Assembly (NCBI GenBank): GCA_002348925.1
Contig: DEBV01000007.1
Span: forward strand, 1 to 5,848
From: Alphaproteobacteria bacterium UBA2947
Lineage (GTDB): Bacteria > Pseudomonadota > Alphaproteobacteria > Rs-D84
Length of the DNA stretch: 5,848 nucleotides
Direction: 5' to 3'
The notes beneath the pieces are model-generated. The model saw nothing but the letters and a program-made list of their open reading frames with translations. It had not been told where the DNA came from and did no database searches. A program made the position numbers and the translations under genes. Below are positions 1 to 5,211 of the stretch, in pieces; within the stretch, counting starts at the first letter, position 1; every line of letters begins with the position of its first letter.

Positions 1-714
1 AAGTGATCCATAATTACCACCTGTGATACCAATGTTTTCATCGTCATAAAGACCCGTTGCGCTTCTGTCCAAAATTGTTTCACTTTCAATTCCTGGTTTC
101 ATGCCAAGTGCTTCTTTGCGTTCTTTCAGGTCTGCCGCCAATGCCAAATATTCACTGCGCAATTTCATCAGTTCTGAATCATTGGCCCCAGGCAATTCAA
201 TTTCATCTGGTCCTGCTTTGACTTGTTTACCATCGCCATATGTACAACGCATAGTTTCGATATATGCCGCCATATCAGCCGCCGCATCTTTGTCAGAAGA
301 TTGTTCTGCCAAACCTTGCATTAACTGCATACCACCAATTCCAGTCGCGGCAGTTGTAGCCGCGGTCAACGCTCTGTTTTCAAAAGACTGTTCTTTTGCC
401 TTGGCGTCTTCATACGCTTTTTCTTTGTTTTCCAATTCTTCTTTCAAAGAATCTTCGTATATTTGGGATATGCGTTCAAAAATATCGACACGATTTTCTT
501 TACTGCTGTGTTCCCAATCTAATTCTTTTAACATTTCATAAAGGGATTTTACATCTTCATTTGATACAGAATCTGCTGTCTCTGCGAACAGGGGTAATGT
601 AAAACATAACGACAAAAATAAAAAGGAAGCAACCAGTTTAGAAAGACACTTTTTTCCCACGACAATAACTGCCTGTGTACACGCATGTGCAGATTCTCGT
701 GTTTTTATAAACAT
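1..714 (-). CDS. Exported protein of unknown function, N-terminal part (C-terminus beyond window)
   Basis: An open frame of 238 codons runs without a stop from an ATG to the left edge of the window, so the protein is incomplete. A hydrophobic stretch at about residues 27-43 followed by PLFA|ETA (cut after A44) looks like a Sec signal peptide, which places the product in the periplasm or envelope. The mature part begins with acidic helices (about 52-115, rich in E and K, possibly coiled coil). An Ala/Gly/Thr-rich segment follows (about 115-135) and then a CTYGDG stretch (157-162) with a lone cysteine. A second helical part (about 178-205) comes last. The ATG is chosen because AAGGAAGGA lies about 10 bases upstream, behind a good promoter. 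It gives an unusually long polar N-region. An in-frame GTG at codon 19 would give a more normal signal peptide but has only a poor ribosome site. I do not recognise the family, so no function is proposed. Confidence 0.8.
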   Translation of the reverse strand, partial: MFIKTRESAHACTQAVIVVGKKCLSKLVASFLFLSLCFTLPLFAETADSVSNEDVKSLYEMLKELDWEHSSKENRVDIFERISQIYEDSLKEELENKEKAYEDAKAKEQSFENRALTAATTAATGIGGMQLMQGLAEQSSDKDAAADMAAYIETMRCTYGDGKQVKAGPDEIELPGANDSELMKLRSEYLALAADLKERKEALGMKPGIESETILDRSATGLYDDENIGITGGNYGSL

Positions 715-744
715 TTATATTTATTCCTTCCTTGCTACCTGAAA

Positions 745-774
745 ATTATAGCATAAACGGGGGATTAAGTACAA
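745..774 (-). promoter_or_regulatory. Promoter of the exported-protein gene
   Basis: On the minus strand a perfect TATAAT (745-750) is preceded by TGC, an extended -10. A weak TTGTAC -35 (769-774) lies 18 bases upstream. Transcription would start near 738 and leave a leader of about 24 bases that carries the ribosome site. The promoter lies after the tRNA-Gly terminator, so the gene probably has its own transcript. Confidence 0.65.
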
Positions 775-812
775 GATGAATCTCGTCCAAATTTTAATAT
801 TTATTTACAAGA

Positions 813-838
813 TAAAAACAAACCAGCAAAAGCTGGTT
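813..838 (-). terminator. Intrinsic terminator of the tRNA-Gly transcript
   Basis: A perfect 7-bp stem, AACCAGC/GCTGGTT (821-827 with 832-838), has a 4-base loop. On the minus strand it is followed by TGTTTTTAT. On the plus strand it is followed by GAATTTTTT, so it could work both ways, but no plus-strand gene ends here. It is the first terminator downstream of the tRNA. Confidence 0.75.
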
Positions 839-845
839 GAATTTT

Positions 846-866
846 TTGGTGCGGGCAAAGGGAATC
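846..866 (-). repeat. Second copy of the tRNA-Gly 3' end (21-bp direct repeat, downstream copy)
   Basis: These 21 bases are identical to 961-981, 115 bp away in the same orientation. Read on the minus strand they hold the end of the T-loop, the 3' half of the T-stem, the 3' acceptor strand, discriminator A, CCA and one further A. No matching 5' acceptor strand or anticodon arm lies between the copies, so this is a tRNA fragment. It resembles an attachment-site half or the scar of a tandem duplication. Confidence 0.8.
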
Positions 867-935
867 CACGTGCATAAAACACACAATGAGTTGCGTTATT
901 AGCAACGAATTGATGTGTGCATCACAAGGATACCC
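860..935 (-). other. Long imperfect hairpin between the tRNA and the duplicated tRNA end; possible structured RNA
   Basis: Three stacked pairings can be drawn by hand. The outer stem joins 860-867 with 928-935 (7 of 8 pairs, one A-A mismatch in plus-strand terms). The middle stem joins 880-887 with 909-919 (5 plus 3 pairs around a 3-base bulge). The inner stem is GTTGC (890-894) with GCAAC (902-906), closing a 7-base loop. A short GTG/CAC pairing (870-872 with 923-925) may extend it. The outer stem uses bases of the duplicated tRNA end. It lies between tRNA-Gly and its terminator, so it should be transcribed with the tRNA. I cannot assign it to a known RNA family. Confidence 0.4.
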
Positions 936-960
936 GATTCACACAAACCACACTTCAAAC

Positions 961-981
961 TTGGTGCGGGCAAAGGGAATC
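961..981 (-). repeat. tRNA-Gly 3' end (21-bp direct repeat, upstream copy inside the tRNA gene)
   Basis: This is the copy of the 21-bp repeat that belongs to the intact tRNA-Gly gene. It starts one base beyond the encoded CCA and runs into the T-loop. The match to 846-866 is exact and breaks at position 982 on one side and at 960 on the other. Confidence 0.85.
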
Positions 982-1035
982 GAACCCTCGTCTAAAGCTT
1001 GGGAAGCTTTCGTTCTGCCATTATACCATGCCCGC
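962..1035 (-). tRNA. tRNA-Gly (anticodon CCC)
   Basis: A 74-base cloverleaf can be folded completely on the minus strand. The 7-bp acceptor stem GCGGGCA/TGCCCGC is perfect. The anticodon stem AAAGC/GCTTT is perfect, with loop TTCCCAA and anticodon CCC at 1001-1003. The variable loop has 4 bases. The T-arm is GAGGG-TTCGATT-CCCTT with one G-T pair, followed by discriminator A and an encoded CCA. It reads GGG codons. Except for the terminal discriminator it is very close to the E. coli CCC-reading glycine tRNA as I remember it. The D-stem GTAT/GAAC carries an A-A mismatch and a T-G pair, a small weakness that should not abolish function. A promoter lies immediately upstream, and a duplicated 3' end lies downstream. 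Confidence 0.97.
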
Positions 1036-1047
1036 GCATACCCTTCA

Positions 1048-1076
1048 ATCATACTATGAATCATATAAAATGTCCA
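1048..1076 (-). promoter_or_regulatory. Promoter of tRNA-Gly
   Basis: On the minus strand TGGACA (1071-1076, 5 of 6 to consensus) and TATGAT (1048-1053, 5 of 6) are separated by exactly 17 bases. The expected start lies about 5 bases before the mature tRNA 5' end, giving a very short leader, as is usual for a tRNA with its own promoter. It sits about 50 bases after the stop of the 67-residue gene. Confidence 0.75.
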
Positions 1077-1128
1077 GCAGATAAAAAGTACAAAACACAA
1101 CTTCAGACCGCACAAATTATGTTTTTAT

Positions 1129-1332
1129 CTATCTTTGATATTTGTTTTGTATTTTTTCGAATTTGCTTTGCACACTGCGTAAAACCTTGCGAGAAACATT
1201 ACGCTTTTGTTTATTAAGTTGTTTTACCAACTTGTTAACAAATATCCAATCGTTTGAATCAAGTTCATGGTTGCGAATAAACGACGCCATTTGCATACTT
1301 AAATCAGTTGCTTCTATTTTTTCTTCGTTCAT
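1129..1332 (-). CDS. Small basic protein of unknown function (67 aa)
   Basis: The frame encodes 67 residues: an acidic N-terminal third (MNEEKIEATD), then a lysine- and arginine-rich, probably helical C-terminal half (about residues 34-67). There is no signal peptide or membrane segment, so it is probably cytosolic. The ATG at 1332 is preferred over an in-frame GTG at 1341 because AAAGGTGG (1338-1345) sits 5 bases before the ATG and would overlap the GTG start. It begins 20 bases after the stop of the DUF2817 gene, which suggests translation from the same transcript. No clear terminator follows, so the transcript may run on into the tRNA unit. The basic tail would suit nucleic-acid or membrane-surface binding, but that is only a guess. 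I do not recognise the family. Confidence 0.6.
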   Translation of the reverse strand: MNEEKIEATDLSMQMASFIRNHELDSNDWIFVNKLVKQLNKQKRNVSRKVLRSVQSKFEKIQNKYQR

Positions 1333-1352
1333 ATCTGCCACCTTTGGTTAGG

Positions 1353-2468
1353 TTATCTTGAAGTGTTATTCATATAATTTATAATATCATTGAATAATAT
1401 CTCGGCCTTGTTCAACGCGGCTTTTTTCCACCCTTCATCCGAAGGATACCAACTTTCTGTCAAATTCGACCAAGTTTCATGATTTATTTTACCATAATGC
1501 AACAAATCATAACGGGCGTCCCCCATATCCATACGTTTATATATAGGCGACAATACTGGAAATTCTCCTGTACCAATTTCAAAATCAGCCGTATAAACAG
1601 GTATTCCCATATGTTTATATCGATTTTCCAAGCAGTCCACCAAATCACCCAAAAGAGTAGGGGCATTTACAGCATTATTGTCCGCAACAATTGGAACATT
1701 TGGTGTCAAAGTATTTTTGAAAAACAAAGTGTTCTTGTGGTCTTCTGGATGCGATACCAACAAAGAACCTGTCACTTCTGCACGTCTGCGACAAAAATGC
1801 CCCAATCCAGTATGCAAACCAACAGACGTCAACGATTTAGCATCTTTTCCCACAATATCATCATATATTTGCATGGTTGCTTTATTTTCAGGCAAACTTT
1901 CGCTGCCACCGTAAAACAAACCATATGGTTCATAGTATTGACCATTGCTTATCGCTGCCCAAACACCGTCTTTCAAATGTCTTTGTCTGAATTTCTGTAT
2001 AGCGCTTTTTTTCTTGAACTTGTCTGGTTTAGACAACAGAACAGGGTGCGCAATAGCATATTTTGGATTTTCAGGCAATTTTTCTGGTTTTGAAAAATCT
2101 ATGCCAAAGTTTCTGTTTAAATCTATCAAACCACCGTTCTTTTTATCAAAAACTTCACGCATACGATTTTGCATTCCCCAGCCATTTATTACGTGAACCA
2201 ACACCAAAGAATACTTTTCCAGTGCTGATTTAGATAACTTTGACACCATATTAGCCAAGAACATATTTTGCGCAGCACTGCCAAAATAACCTTCGATACC
2301 ATGAACGCCAGAGTTTATAACAATCTTTTTATCGCCACTGCCGATTGTCACACATGCTATTTCATATTGCATGTCTGGGGTTTTATAAAAAGAAACCTTG
2401 CCAACAACACCCGCATTACGGACAAATTTTCGTGTTGCATCAAACCAATTTTCAGAATAGAAATTCAT
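1353..2468 (-). CDS. DUF2817 family protein, putative M14-like zinc carboxypeptidase/amidase (371 aa)
   Basis: The sequence carries the landmarks of the DUF2817 family, which is related to M14 metallocarboxypeptidases. NSGVHGIEG (52-60) supplies the HxxE pair H56 and E59. INGWGMQNRMRE (94-105) precedes DLNRNF (116-121). YYEPYGLFYGG (178-188) is followed by GLHTGLG (217-223) with the third presumed zinc ligand H219. DFEIGTGE (295-302) offers E297 as the likely catalytic glutamate. The expected reaction is zinc-dependent hydrolysis of a peptide or amide bond, but the substrates of the family are poorly known. There is no signal peptide or membrane segment, so it is probably cytosolic. The full length of 371 residues is normal for the family. 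It starts 16 bases after the stop of the LysM gene, with only a weak ribosome site (AAAGAGA), which suggests translational coupling within one operon. A link to peptidoglycan fragments is inference from that neighbour. Confidence 0.85.
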   Translation of the reverse strand: MNFYSENWFDATRKFVRNAGVVGKVSFYKTPDMQYEIACVTIGSGDKKIVINSGVHGIEGYFGSAAQNMFLANMVSKLSKSALEKYSLVLVHVINGWGMQNRMREVFDKKNGGLIDLNRNFGIDFSKPEKLPENPKYAIAHPVLLSKPDKFKKKSAIQKFRQRHLKDGVWAAISNGQYYEPYGLFYGGSESLPENKATMQIYDDIVGKDAKSLTSVGLHTGLGHFCRRRAEVTGSLLVSHPEDHKNTLFFKNTLTPNVPIVADNNAVNAPTLLGDLVDCLENRYKHMGIPVYTADFEIGTGEFPVLSPIYKRMDMGDARYDLLHYGKINHETWSNLTESWYPSDEGWKKAALNKAEILFNDIINYMNNTSR

Positions 2469-2484
2469 CAGTGTTTTCTCTTTG

Positions 2485-3609
2485 TTATTTTACAGGTATT
2501 TGTAAATGTTGTTCTGGGAAAATCAAATCTGGATTTTTAATATTGTTACGTTCCGCAATCATTGTAAATAACACACCACGACGCAAGAAATTACGCGCAA
2601 TAATCCACAAACAATCGCCACGACGCACAGTATAAAAAGTATCGTCATCGCCTGTCATTTCTGGCATAACGAATTTGTGTTCAACATTTGCAATTGTGGT
2701 ACCTTCGCCATCATGCAAACGAATATTCAATTTGTATTCTTTGCCGCTTTCCAGTTTTCCTGCATCAACCCCAAGACCAAAATTTTTATAATCTGACACA
2801 CGTGCAAAACCAATGTATTTATCGTTCAAAGACAACGATACACGCAATCTTGGCAATGCTTTACCAGTCACAACCATACGACCATTGTCCATATAATCTA
2901 TTTTGGAAACGACCAAATCGCCGTCCATTAAAACAGGCGCCTGCATCACTTTACTGCCATTCTTGGTCAACAATAACGATACAGAATTTTTATATCCTTG
3001 TTCGGAAATATAAACAAAAACAGAATCTGCAGATTTAATATTTTTATCACTGTCGATTAACGAAATAACATAATTACCTGGCTTCAATGCTTCGCTTGGC
3101 GCATACACAAATTCGCCGTCTTTGTTAGTATGTTCTGTGGCAACAATCTTTTTGTTAATCACGACCGAAATATTAGATTCACGAACATTACGACCTGCAA
3201 CTATGATATTGCCTGTCTTTTCAATACGCACCAAATCGAACGAAGGAGTGGTTTGTTTTTCTGTATTTTTTACCTGTCTGATAATCGGTTCAGGAACAGA
3301 TGGGGCAAAAACTTTCACTGGCGCATTTATTTTAAACAACATTACAAAAATAGCAATCAAAACGACCAACAAAGCACAAACAATTGGGAACCAATACGCG
3401 CGCAAAATCTCTTTGTTTCTTGACTTTTTTTCTGACTTTTTTGTTGCACTTTCGGATTTCTGTTCTGGCTTTTTAAAGACATTGAATCTTTGTAAAAATT
3501 CACGTGTAAAAGTGCGACGGTTTTCCAACCAATCTTGTTGACGATTAACTGCGTCATCTATTAAATCATCTGTACTGCGTTTTGTTTTTCCAATATTAGT
3601 TGTTGCCAT
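2485..3609 (-). CDS. Single-pass membrane protein with Ig-like repeats and C-terminal LysM domain (374 aa)
   Basis: The N-terminal 70 residues are hydrophilic and basic (KSEKKSRNKE near 58-67). A single hydrophobic helix (about 73-92) follows, then a long extracytoplasmic part. Two stretches with beta-sandwich character are visible. The first, about 127-200, includes GNIIVAGR and DGEFVYAPSEALKPGNYVIS. The second is about 230-315. The C-terminus (about 325-373) is a clear LysM domain: YTVRRGDCLWIIAR, an internal helix, then NPDLIFPEQHLQIP. LysM domains bind N-acetylglucosamine polymers, so the protein should be anchored in the inner membrane and contact peptidoglycan in the periplasm. This architecture is known from alphaproteobacterial LysM proteins of unclear role. 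No catalytic domain is seen. The start ATG has AGGAG 8 bases upstream (3618-3622). It is the first gene of a likely operon with the DUF2817 and 67-residue genes, and is divergent from the phosphofructokinase gene. Confidence 0.88.
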   Translation of the reverse strand: MATTNIGKTKRSTDDLIDDAVNRQQDWLENRRTFTREFLQRFNVFKKPEQKSESATKKSEKKSRNKEILRAYWFPIVCALLVVLIAIFVMLFKINAPVKVFAPSVPEPIIRQVKNTEKQTTPSFDLVRIEKTGNIIVAGRNVRESNISVVINKKIVATEHTNKDGEFVYAPSEALKPGNYVISLIDSDKNIKSADSVFVYISEQGYKNSVSLLLTKNGSKVMQAPVLMDGDLVVSKIDYMDNGRMVVTGKALPRLRVSLSLNDKYIGFARVSDYKNFGLGVDAGKLESGKEYKLNIRLHDGEGTTIANVEHKFVMPEMTGDDDTFYTVRRGDCLWIIARNFLRRGVLFTMIAERNNIKNPDLIFPEQHLQIPVK

Positions 3610-3636
3610 TATTTATACTCCTAAAGTTCGTCCCAT

Positions 3637-3672
3637 TTGACAAAATTATTGCAAAAATCGTTTGTTTGTCAA
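3637..3672. repeat. Perfect 8-bp inverted repeat in the divergent promoter region, possible operator
   Basis: TTGACAAA (3637-3644) and its exact reverse complement TTTGTCAA (3665-3672) are separated by 20 bases, 28 bases centre to centre. One arm contains the minus-strand -35 and the other lies at the expected start of that transcript, so a dimeric regulator bound to both arms would cover the promoter. One arm is explained by being the -35 itself, so the second arm could be chance in AT-rich DNA. Confidence 0.35.
3645..3672 (-). promoter_or_regulatory. Promoter of the LysM-DUF2817 operon
   Basis: On the minus strand a perfect -35 TTGACA (3667-3672) is followed after 16 bases by AATAAT (3645-3650, 5 of 6). 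TGC stands before it, an extended -10. The start would lie near 3638, giving a leader of about 28 bases with AGGAG. The -35 touches the likely -35 of the divergent phosphofructokinase promoter, so polymerases on the two promoters may compete. Confidence 0.7.
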
Positions 3673-3689
3673 GGGTTTTATGGTATAAT
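3662..3689 (+). promoter_or_regulatory. Promoter of the phosphofructokinase gene
   Basis: A perfect TATAAT (3684-3689) has TGG directly before it (extended -10). The -35 is weak, best read as TTGTTT (3662-3667) with a 16-base spacer. The start would fall near 3696, leaving a leader of only about 20 bases before the TTG start. This supports the TTG at 3715 and excludes longer upstream starts. Confidence 0.65.
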
Positions 3690-3703
3690 ACACAGAAAAC
3701 AAC

Positions 3704-3708
3704 AGGAG
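3704..3708 (+). promoter_or_regulatory. Ribosome binding site that decides the TTG start of the phosphofructokinase
   Basis: AGGAG lies 6 bases before TTG at 3715-3717. No ATG in frame fits: the first is at 3739, inside the conserved first strand, and would remove part of the nucleotide-site glycine-rich region's lead-in. Confidence 0.8.
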
Positions 3709-3714
3709 ATAAAA

Positions 3715-4803
3715 TTGGCACGCAAAAAGATTGGTATTATGACGACTGGCGGTGATTGTTCGGGTTTAAACACTGTTATTCAGCGAATTGTTGATGGGTG
3801 CGCTCGTCGAAAATGGGATGTAGTTGGTATCAAAGATGGCACCGACGGATTATGTTGCACACCTGCAAAAACAGTTGATTTAACAAATGAAAGTTTTCAA
3901 TTCGCATCGGCACATTTGGCAGGCAGCATCTTGGCAAATGGCCACGCAGGCGCTGAAAACTTTATATCAGCTGCCCAAACAGGAAAATTAAATGCGTTTA
4001 ATAAAAAATTGAAAAAATCATTACAAGATTTAAAACTGGATGCACTGATTTTAATTGGTGGCAACGGCAGTTTGTCTTTGGCGCACATGTACCGTGAAAT
4101 CTATTCTGATTTGCAACTGATAGCAATTCCAAAAACCATAGATATGGATGTTCCATTAACAGATAAAACTATTGGTTTTGATACAGCGGTACAACAACTG
4201 GTTTCTTATTGTGACCAATTACTGTTAACGGCACGCAGTCATCATCGCTGGTTCATTGTGCAAACTATGGGACGTGATTGTGGCAAATTGGCACTCAGTG
4301 CAGGCGTCGCCATTGGCGCAGATGCAATACTGATTCCAGAAATCAAATTTGATGTTGAAAACCTTGTAAAACATATAAAGCAATCACAACGAGACTATGG
4401 AATTATTATGGTTTCCGAAGGAATTTCAATTCGCGGGCATTCTGGCAAACCAGCAGATATGATTTCGCGCGCATTGAATAACGCGAATATACCAAACAGA
4501 ACGGCTTTTCCAGAACATATTCAAAGGGCAGGCGATACTGTCGCAAGTGACAGAATTCTGGCAGCTGGATTTGCTGATACTGCATTAAAAGCAATCGAAA
4601 ACAACGAAACATATGTTATGACCGTATTACAAAATGACGAATATAAAACAGTATCACTGAACGATTTCTTTAATGCTGGCAAGCAACAAAAAGATCCAAA
4701 TATAACTGGCACAATGACATCAAACGCGTATGTAGAACCAGACGATATACTTTTACACATTGCCACAGATTCAGGAATTTATATTGGGGAAAAGAAAAAA
4801 TAA
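3715..4803 (+). CDS. pfkA: 6-phosphofructokinase, PfkA family, mixed ATP/PPi-type determinants (362 aa, TTG start)
   Basis: This cytosolic glycolytic enzyme phosphorylates fructose 6-phosphate at position 1, using ATP or possibly pyrophosphate. Conserved blocks appear in order. TTGGDCSGLN (10-19) is the donor-site loop. LIGGNGSLS (113-121) is the second donor loop. PKTIDMD (139-145) holds the catalytic base D143. IGFDTA (153-158) and MGRDCG (185-190) bind sugar phosphate. PE (208-209), EGISIRG (235-241) and HIQRAG (268-273) with SDR (278-280) complete the active site. From family knowledge, G118 is the ATP-type residue (E. coli G104), while K140 is the residue typical of PPi enzymes (E. coli G124). 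That pair also occurs in ATP-using trypanosomatid-type enzymes. N117 replaces the usual Asp of GGDGS and M144 the usual Asn of TIDND. Length is normal for a bacterial PfkA-type subunit. The protein starts at TTG with AGGAG upstream and ends one base before a strong terminator, so it is monocistronic. Confidence 0.92.
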   Translation: MARKKIGIMTTGGDCSGLNTVIQRIVDGCARRKWDVVGIKDGTDGLCCTPAKTVDLTNESFQFASAHLAGSILANGHAGAENFISAAQTGKLNAFNKKLKKSLQDLKLDALILIGGNGSLSLAHMYREIYSDLQLIAIPKTIDMDVPLTDKTIGFDTAVQQLVSYCDQLLLTARSHHRWFIVQTMGRDCGKLALSAGVAIGADAILIPEIKFDVENLVKHIKQSQRDYGIIMVSEGISIRGHSGKPADMISRALNNANIPNRTAFPEHIQRAGDTVASDRILAAGFADTALKAIENNETYVMTVLQNDEYKTVSLNDFFNAGKQQKDPNITGTMTSNAYVEPDDILLHIATDSGIYIGEKKK

Positions 4804-4831
4804 AAACCGAGCATTTGCTCGGTTTTTTTTT
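4804..4831. terminator. Bidirectional terminator between the phosphofructokinase and the small convergent gene
   Basis: A 9-bp stem, AAACCGAGC/GCTCGGTTT (4804-4812 with 4817-4825), with loop ATTT follows the phosphofructokinase stop directly and ends in nine T on the plus strand (4823-4831). On the minus strand it is followed by TTTTTATTTTTT, so it also serves the gene at 4830-5099, whose TAA overlaps the T run. Confidence 0.9.
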
Positions 4832-5099
4832 AACGTTGTTTTTGCAAATCTGCATATTTCTTGTTAAATCTTGCTAATCTTTTTTCATGATTCAAATTTC
4901 TTATAATGCACGGGCAAGATTCTTCGGTATATTCAACAATATCCCCAGTCAGACAAGAATATTGAACATCTTCTGCTAAATTATACACAAAAAAATAGTT
5001 TCTTTTAGGATTATACAAACGAATAATTTCTCTTGTGACATGAAAAATCTCATCATAATATGAAATGCATTTAGAAACCGCAGCATAATCTGTTTGCAT
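4830..5099 (-). CDS. Hypothetical protein (89 aa), monocistronic
   Basis: The protein of 89 residues has no signal peptide and no membrane helix. It has an aromatic-rich middle (YNPKRNYFFVYN, 29-40), four cysteines (11, 49, 62, 64; the last two as CPC), and a basic helical tail (about 69-89). The CPC pair could bind a metal or form a disulfide, but four cysteines in this spacing do not match a zinc-ribbon or other motif I know. The ATG at 5099 is chosen because AAAAGGA (5106-5112) sits 6 bases before it. A GTG at 5141 would extend the frame, but it falls within the promoter. The gene is convergent with the phosphofructokinase and lies downstream of dnaK, behind the dnaK terminator. It therefore stands alone between two nearly identical hairpins. 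I do not recognise the family. Confidence 0.7.
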   Translation of the reverse strand: MQTDYAAVSKCISYYDEIFHVTREIIRLYNPKRNYFFVYNLAEDVQYSCLTGDIVEYTEESCPCIIRNLNHEKRLARFNKKYADLQKQR

Positions 5100-5131
5100 A
5101 CAACATCCTTTTGGTTGACTTGTTGCACCGA

Positions 5132-5160
5132 AAAATAACACAAAAAATATATATTGTCAA
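5132..5160 (-). promoter_or_regulatory. Promoter of the 89-aa gene
   Basis: On the minus strand a perfect TTGACA (5155-5160) is followed after 17 bases by TATTTT (5132-5137, 4 of 6), with TGT directly before it. The start would be near 5125, leaving a leader of about 25 bases. The -35 begins within a few bases of the dnaK terminator hairpin. Confidence 0.6.
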
Positions 5161-5162
5161 TT

Positions 5163-5192
5163 ATAAAACCGAGCAAAAGCTCGGTTTTTTTT
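5163..5192 (-). terminator. Terminator of dnaK (could act in both directions)
   Basis: A 10-bp stem, AAAACCGAGC/GCTCGGTTTT (5165-5174 with 5179-5188), has a 4-base loop. On the minus strand it follows the dnaK stop by about 23 bases and ends GGTTTTATAATT, a short T run. On the plus strand it ends in eight T, although no plus-strand gene needs it. The stem is almost the same as the one at 4804-4825. Confidence 0.85.
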
Positions 5193-5211
5193 CTTTATGA
5201 AGGAAGGAATT

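Noticed and set aside
101..541. Plus-strand 146-codon open frame opposite the exported-protein gene
   Set aside because: It has no ribosome site or promoter, its composition is serine- and alanine-rich as expected from an antisense reading, and the minus-strand frame has a signal peptide, ribosome site and promoter.
845..960. A second complete tRNA, or a tmRNA acceptor piece, next to tRNA-Gly
   Set aside because: There is no 5' acceptor strand to pair with the duplicated 3' strand, no anticodon arm and no GGTTCRA T-loop. Only the 3' end is present.
846..981. CRISPR-like repeat-spacer-repeat
   Set aside because: There are only two copies, the interval is 94 bp between repeats, and the repeat is explained entirely by the tRNA 3' end. 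No cas genes are seen.
1080..1129. Inverted repeat GATAAAAA/TTTTTATC after the 67-aa gene as a terminator
   Set aside because: The 8-bp stem is almost pure AT with a 34-base loop and has no T run placed after a stable stem. It is better seen as chance in AT-rich DNA.
1479..2093. Plus-strand 204-codon open frame opposite the DUF2817 gene
   Set aside because: The minus strand encodes a complete recognised family with all its motifs. The plus frame is rich in F, I, Q and W and has no supporting signals.
3637..3642. Perfect TTGACA on the plus strand as the -35 of the phosphofructokinase promoter
   Set aside because: It lies 41 bases before the TATAAT at 3684, far beyond the usual 16-18, and no -10 is seen at the proper distance.
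3637..3714. A longer phosphofructokinase starting at the TTG at 3637
   Set aside because: The extra 26 residues match nothing in the family, they cover the likely promoter (TATAAT 3684-3689), and the ribosome site AGGAG points to the TTG at 3715.
5100..5141. GTG at 5141 as the start of the 89-aa gene
   Set aside because: The start would overlap the -10 element (5132-5137), while the ATG at 5099 has AAAAGGA at a 6-base spacing.
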